A DNA stretch of 9,049 nucleotides from DASQHM01 sp035632095 (GTDB lineage: Bacteria > Pseudomonadota > Alphaproteobacteria > Ferrovibrionales > Ferrovibrionaceae). The stretch spans positions 1 to 9,049 of the forward strand of contig DASQHM010000134.1 in NCBI GenBank assembly GCA_035632095.1, read 5' to 3'. Every line of letters starts with the position of its first letter. The first letter of the stretch is position 1. This document shows positions 5,844-9,049 of this stretch, piece by piece. Both the position numbers and the translations under genes were made by a program. The notes under the pieces were generated by a model. The model saw only the letters and a program-made list of their open reading frames with translations. It was not told the origin of the DNA and did no database searches.

Positions 5844-6659
5844 ATGCTTGGCGCGGGACGCGGCCGCTTCCGCTCGTTGCCGGTCAACAGCCTGGCGCCG
5901 AACATCCTGACCGTGCTCGCGTTGTGCGCCGGCCTCACCGCCATGCGTTTCGCGCTGCTCGACCGCTGGCAACTCGCGGTCGCCGCCGTCATTGTCGCCG
6001 CGGTGCTCGACGGCCTGGACGGCCGGCTGGCGCGCTTGCTCAAGGGCGCGACCAAATTCGGCGCCGAACTCGACTCCCTCTCGGATTTCGTCAGCTTCGG
6101 CGTGGCGCCGGTGTTCGTGCTCTATCTTTGGACGCTCAAGACCGTGGGCGGCATCGGCTGGATCGTGGTGCTCATTTTCGCCATTTGTTGCGCGCTGCGG
6201 CTGGCGCGCTTCAACACCGCGCTCGACGATCCGAACCAACCCTCGTGGCAATCCAACTTCTTCACCGGCATCCCGGCGCCGGCGGGAGCCGGCCTGGTGC
6301 TGCTGTTCATCTACATCAGCTTCGAACTGGGCGACACGTTCTGGCGTTCGCCGATCCTGAACGCGCCGTGGACGCTCGTCATCGCCTTCCTCATGGTGAG
6401 TCGGCTGCCGAGCTTCTCGTTCAAAAAAGTCCACGTGCGCCGCGACTGGGTGCTGCCCATGCTGCTCGCCGTCGCCGGCATGGCCGCTGCCTTGGTCAGC
6501 TTTCCCTGGTACACCCTGTCTGCGCTCAGCGTGGTCTATCTCGCGACCTTGCCGTTCGCGTTCCGCACCTATCAGCGGCTGGCGCGCGATCACTTCCGCA
6601 TGCCGCCGGCGCTGACCGCCGGCGCCGAAGCCGAGGTCTTGCCGACCGAAGAGGCCTAG
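5844..6659 (+). CDS. pssA: CDP-diacylglycerol-serine O-phosphatidyltransferase (phosphatidylserine synthase)
   Basis: A 271-residue integral membrane enzyme that joins L-serine to CDP-diacylglycerol, releasing CMP and making the substrate of Psd. The CDP-alcohol phosphotransferase signature is intact: Asp56, Asp59-Gly60, Ala63-Arg64, Gly73, Asp77 and Asp81 in the pattern D-x2-DG-x2-AR-x8-G-x3-D-x3-D, which holds the metal and CDP. About eight hydrophobic segments are visible, from NILTVLALCAG near residue 14 to LSALSVVYLATLPFAF near 230. This is the type II (CDP-OH-P) family, not the phospholipase-D-like E. coli enzyme. ATG 5844 abuts the psd stop, with GAGGTG (5832-5837) inside psd as its ribosome binding site, suggesting translational coupling. 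The TAG overlaps the stop of the convergent padR gene. The sarcosine/choline branch enzymes are not in the window. Confidence 0.94.
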   Translation: MLGAGRGRFRSLPVNSLAPNILTVLALCAGLTAMRFALLDRWQLAVAAVIVAAVLDGLDGRLARLLKGATKFGAELDSLSDFVSFGVAPVFVLYLWTLKTVGGIGWIVVLIFAICCALRLARFNTALDDPNQPSWQSNFFTGIPAPAGAGLVLLFIYISFELGDTFWRSPILNAPWTLVIAFLMVSRLPSFSFKKVHVRRDWVLPMLLAVAGMAAALVSFPWYTLSALSVVYLATLPFAFRTYQRLARDHFRMPPALTAGAEAEVLPTEEA

Positions 6660-7192
6660 CGACCGGACGCGGGCGCGAGCAGCGCCTCGCTTTCCACCAG
6701 GTGGCGGTTTTCCTCGATATAGGCAATCGCCGCTTCGAGCATTGCGACGCCGTAGCCGTGAGCGAAGCGCCGCCCGGGCGAACCGCCGCGCGGCGTGCGC
6801 CTACGCATGTCGGCGAGATGCTTTCGCCCGCTGGCCAATCGCTCGTCCACCAGGTCCGACACATGCCGCGCCGGCAGCAAATCCGCGAACATCAGGATCG
6901 CCATGAAGTCTGAACGCGCGCGATCGTGCGGTGGCTTTTGCTGCAGGGCGTCGAGGAACGCCATTCGGCCCGCCGGCGTGATGCGGTAGACCTTCTTGTC
7001 GGGCCGGTTGACCTGGGCCTGCTCGGTGCAGGTCACCAGACCGTCCTTGGTCAGCCGCATCAGCGCCGGATAGATCGAGCCGAAACTCGCTTCGTAGAAG
7101 TGGCGAAGCTCGCCCTCGAACGACTTCTTGATTTCGTAGCCCGACGCATCGCCAAAGGTCAGCAGCCCGAGGCACAAGGTCTTGATGTCCAT
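6656..7192 (-). CDS. PadR-family transcriptional regulator
   Basis: A 178-residue DNA-binding protein. Residues about 5-80 form the PadR winged helix: LCLGLLTFGDASGYEIKK opens it, FGSIYPALMRLTKDGLV is the recognition region, and RPDKKVYRITPAGRMAFLDAL is the wing and following helix. The remainder (about 85-178) is helical, as in PadR proteins with a Vir_act_alpha_C-type dimerisation domain. These proteins are usually repressors that respond to phenolics, drugs or other small ligands and often control their own gene; the ligand here is unknown. ATG 7192 has AGGGAG five bases upstream. A candidate promoter with a dyad in its spacer lies just upstream (7236-7264), pointing to autoregulation. The gene follows the dehydrogenase/methyltransferase pair on the same strand with a 105-base gap, so those genes are candidate targets. 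Its TAG shares CTAG with the pssA stop. Confidence 0.9.
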   Translation of the reverse strand: MDIKTLCLGLLTFGDASGYEIKKSFEGELRHFYEASFGSIYPALMRLTKDGLVTCTEQAQVNRPDKKVYRITPAGRMAFLDALQQKPPHDRARSDFMAILMFADLLPARHVSDLVDERLASGRKHLADMRRRTPRGGSPGRRFAHGYGVAMLEAAIAYIEENRHLVESEALLAPASGR

Positions 7193-7228
7193 CGCAACTC
7201 CCTAAACCCGCGTACCAGAAGACTTCAA

Positions 7229-7256
7229 TACATGTAGAATATATCGAAACGATATA
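7229..7256 (-). promoter_or_regulatory. Candidate PadR operator: dyad plus adjacent palindrome
   Basis: TATATCG-AAA-CGATATA (7240-7256) is a perfect 7-bp inverted repeat with a 3-base spacer. TACATGTA (7229-7236) is a perfect 8-base palindrome on the promoter-downstream side. Both sit in a conspicuous A/T-rich island upstream of padR. PadR proteins bind dyads of about this size, and the ATGT/ACAT half-sites known from the family are present in TACATGTA. Binding itself is inferred. Confidence 0.55.
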
Positions 7257-7264
7257 GATACCAA
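7236..7264 (-). promoter_or_regulatory. Candidate padR promoter
   Basis: On the minus strand TTGGTA (7264-7259) and TATTCT (7241-7236) match the -35 and -10 consensus at four of six positions each, with an ideal 17-base spacer. The start would be near 7229, leaving a leader of about 37 bases with the AGGGAG site. The dyad at 7240-7256 fills the spacer, so a bound repressor would block polymerase. Confidence 0.45.
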
Positions 7265-7297
7265 GAAATTGCCTTTGCGGTGCTTGCGGAGCGCCAA

Positions 7298-8131
7298 CTA
7301 GCCGATCAGGCCGCCGCCGCAGACCAGGACCTGGCCGCTGATGTAGTCGGATTCCGGAATGCAAAACAGGTAGACCGAGCCGGCGGCCTCCTCCGCCGTC
7401 CCCCGCCGCCCGAGCGGGATCGCGGCTTCAAGGCGCGCGACCGTGCCGGGATCGAGCCCGACCTTGTGCCGGCGCTCGTGCACCTCGATGGTGGCGGGCC
7501 CGCTATCGAGGGTCTGCGTCAATCGTGTCCCGATGAAGCCGAAGGCGACGCAGTTCACGTTCACCAGATAGCGGCCCCATTCCTTGGCGAGCGTGCGCGT
7601 CACGCCGATCATCGACGCCTTGGCGGCGGAATAGGCGAATTGCGTCGCGGAGCCGTAGAGGCCCGAGACCGACGATATGTTCACCACCTTGCGATGGCGC
7701 GGCGTGCCGGCCGCGGCCTCGCGCTTCGCGGCATCGCGAAAGTAGGGCTGCGCCGCGCGGAGAATGCGGAACGGCGCCGTCGCGTGCACGTCGATCATGG
7801 CGTACCACTGCTCGTCGCTCATGTTCTGGATCGCGGTGTTCCAGATGTAGCCCGCGTTGTTGACGATGATGTCGAGCTGGCCGAACGTTTCGAGGGTCGA
7901 TGCGATGGCGCGCTCGCCAAAATCCGCCGCCGCCACGTCGCCGGGCAAAGCCACGGCCGTGCCGCCCGCCGCGCGGATTGCCGCAACGGTCTCATCCGCC
8001 GGGCCGGCGTCGATATCGTTGGCGACGACGCGCGCGCCCTCCACGGCGAGCTTCTGCGCGATGCAGGCGCCGATGCCACGTCCGGCGCCGGTCACCAGCG
8101 CGACCTTGCCGTCGAGTTTGCCCTGCGCCAT
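7298..8131 (-). CDS. Short-chain dehydrogenase/reductase (SDR)
   Basis: A 277-residue cytosolic classical SDR oxidising or reducing an alcohol/ketone with NAD(P). Cofactor motif TGAGRGIG lies at 14-21, Asp39 at the end of strand 2 favours NAD(H), GDV is at 63-65 and NNAG at 91-94. The catalytic Ser154, Tyr167 and Lys171 (YSAAK) are all present. After strand 6, where most SDRs have Pro-Gly, this protein has Phe197-Gly198 (NCVAFGFIGTRLT), a variant I recall in FabG-like actinobacterial and proteobacterial SDRs. A C-terminal GQVLVCGGG closes the fold. The substrate cannot be read; annotation as 3-oxoacyl-ACP reductase would be over-specific. The ATG has GAGGAG three to five bases upstream. It follows the methyltransferase gene by 30 bases, so the two are probably one transcript, and it may be under control of the adjacent PadR. 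Confidence 0.9.
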   Translation of the reverse strand: MAQGKLDGKVALVTGAGRGIGACIAQKLAVEGARVVANDIDAGPADETVAAIRAAGGTAVALPGDVAAADFGERAIASTLETFGQLDIIVNNAGYIWNTAIQNMSDEQWYAMIDVHATAPFRILRAAQPYFRDAAKREAAAGTPRHRKVVNISSVSGLYGSATQFAYSAAKASMIGVTRTLAKEWGRYLVNVNCVAFGFIGTRLTQTLDSGPATIEVHERRHKVGLDPGTVARLEAAIPLGRRGTAEEAAGSVYLFCIPESDYISGQVLVCGGGLIG

Positions 8132-8161
8132 TTGCTCCTCACGCCGCCGGCCGCGACGCCC

Positions 8162-9001
8162 CTATGCTTTTTGCCCAATCGCGAGGCGCGCGTGCATTTC
8201 CAGATGATAGGAACCGTCGCGGAGATAGGCGGCGAATTCCTGCTTGACGGCCTGGTCGATGGCTTCGCGCTTTTCCGTGCCGAGGGAATCGACGATGTGG
8301 CCGAGCATCATGTCGACGGCGGCGCGCCAAAACGGCAGGCCGGCGTCCACTTTCGGCGAGAAGCGAAGCTCGGTCTCCTCGGCCGCGGCAAAGCCCGCCT
8401 CACGCATCAACCGCTCCACGATGCCGGTCTCGGCGAGGCGCAGCGGGCTGATCGGCCGCTCCTCGAACGAACGGCCAAGCAGCCGCGACGCGACACGGTC
8501 GATGACGACGAAGTTGGTGTTGTCGGCAAGCGGCCCCCAAACCATGAAGGCGGCGCGCCCGCCGCGCTTCAATACGCGGAGCGCTTCGCGCAAGGCTCGC
8601 ACCGGTTCCGGCGGAAACATCAGGCCGAAGCGGCACGTCACCCGGTCGAAGCGCGCGTCGGGAAACGGCAGCGCCGTCATGTCGGCGATCTCGAAACGCA
8701 TGTTGCCGATGCCGGCCGCGCGCCGCCGTGCGCCGGCCAGCATTTCGGGGACCAAATCGGTGGCGGTGACGCTGCCGCTGTCCCCGACTGCCTTGGCAAT
8801 GGAAATGGCCGGCTCGCCGGCGCCCGAAGCGAGATCGAGAACATGCTGGCCGGGTGCGATGCCGGCGCCGGCAATCAGCGGCTGGTTGAGCCGGTCGGCG
8901 AGCCTTGCCTGCTGGTCGGCCCAGCGATCCCAGGCCGCGCCGCGGGCGGCCCATTCGGCGCGCTCGGTTTCGCGTTGCTCGTCGATGTCCTTAGCAGCCA
9001 T
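8162..9001 (-). CDS. Class I SAM-dependent methyltransferase (UbiE-like)
   Basis: A 279-residue soluble methyltransferase with a Rossmann-like fold. Motif I VLDLASGAGEP is at 54-64, the acidic residue closing strand 2 is Asp82 (TATDLVPEML), and the motif II/III region runs from IADMTALPFP to RFDRVTCRFGLMF (about 105-129). VLKRGGRAAFMVWG follows at about 143-156. The C-terminal half (about 165-279) is helical and probably shapes the acceptor site. The family includes ubiquinone/menaquinone and small-molecule methyltransferases; the acceptor is unknown. The ATG at 9001 is chosen because the reading frame upstream offers only a GTG at 9037 and a rare ATT. Neither the ATG nor the GTG has a strong ribosome binding site, so the start is less certain. 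The gene heads a likely two-gene unit with the SDR. Bases 9002-9049 upstream show no recognisable promoter. Confidence 0.87.
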   Translation of the reverse strand: MAAKDIDEQRETERAEWAARGAAWDRWADQQARLADRLNQPLIAGAGIAPGQHVLDLASGAGEPAISIAKAVGDSGSVTATDLVPEMLAGARRRAAGIGNMRFEIADMTALPFPDARFDRVTCRFGLMFPPEPVRALREALRVLKRGGRAAFMVWGPLADNTNFVVIDRVASRLLGRSFEERPISPLRLAETGIVERLMREAGFAAAEETELRFSPKVDAGLPFWRAAVDMMLGHIVDSLGTEKREAIDQAVKQEFAAYLRDGSYHLEMHARLAIGQKA

Positions 9002-9049
9002 GACCGAAATGCTAGCGTGTTCATGGCAGCCCGTCACGGCCGCACTGGC

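Noticed and set aside
5070..6593. A 507-codon open frame on the minus strand opposite psd and pssA
   Set aside because: Both sense genes have complete catalytic motifs. The antisense product is a low-complexity Arg/His/Glu-rich sequence.
5717..6913. A 398-codon plus-strand frame spanning the end of psd, pssA and padR
   Set aside because: It crosses three recognisable genes in another frame and gives an Arg/Ala-rich, domainless product.
1..9049. Mobile element, CRISPR array, toxin-antitoxin or phage defence genes
   Set aside because: No transposase or recombinase motifs, regular repeats, tRNA or nuclease/toxin-like small genes are visible, and gene style is uniform across the window.

Overview
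The window is about 9 kb of GC-rich bacterial chromosome, almost fully coding, with ten protein genes (one cut by the left edge) and no RNA gene, insertion sequence, CRISPR array or prophage that I can see. Gene content and style point to an alphaproteobacterium, probably Hyphomicrobiales or Rhodospirillales. The clues are a cytochrome c-556/c' like those of Rhodopseudomonas, a short phosphatidylserine decarboxylase with an FGSR processing site directly followed by pssA, and an Atm1-type ABC exporter just upstream. This taxonomic call is inference from remembered families, not a database search.

Left block (1-2618, + strand): a periplasmic c-556/c'-type cytochrome missing its signal peptide, a secreted diheme cytochrome c, and a membrane-anchored protein with two Ig-like repeats and a C-terminal LysM domain. 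The last two probably start at TTG codons. The 149-base gap between the cytochrome genes holds two GC-rich hairpins in tandem. A small unrecognised gene (2634-3062, - strand) converges on the LysM gene and diverges from the exporter gene.

Central block (3206-6659, + strand): an Atm1-family exporter, then psd and pssA. PssA makes phosphatidylserine from CDP-diacylglycerol and serine, and Psd decarboxylates it to phosphatidylethanolamine, so psd-pssA is a complete two-step branch. The two genes abut exactly (TGA then ATG). The psd leader contains G/C runs that can pair in alternative ways, one of which covers the ribosome binding site.

Right block (6656-9001, - strand): a class I SAM-dependent methyltransferase followed 30 bases later by an NAD-type short-chain dehydrogenase, then a PadR-family regulator with its own promoter region. 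That promoter has a perfect 7+7 dyad exactly between its -35 and -10 elements, plus an adjacent 8-base palindrome, which suggests autoregulation. The padR and pssA genes converge and share a CTAG in which both stop codons overlap.

Most of the window is ordinary housekeeping and accessory metabolism. The parts most worth a second look are the padR operator with the uncharacterised methyltransferase/dehydrogenase pair, the psd leader, the tandem hairpins between the cytochrome genes, and the orphan gene at 2634-3062. I found no clear evidence of a new defence or mobile system.
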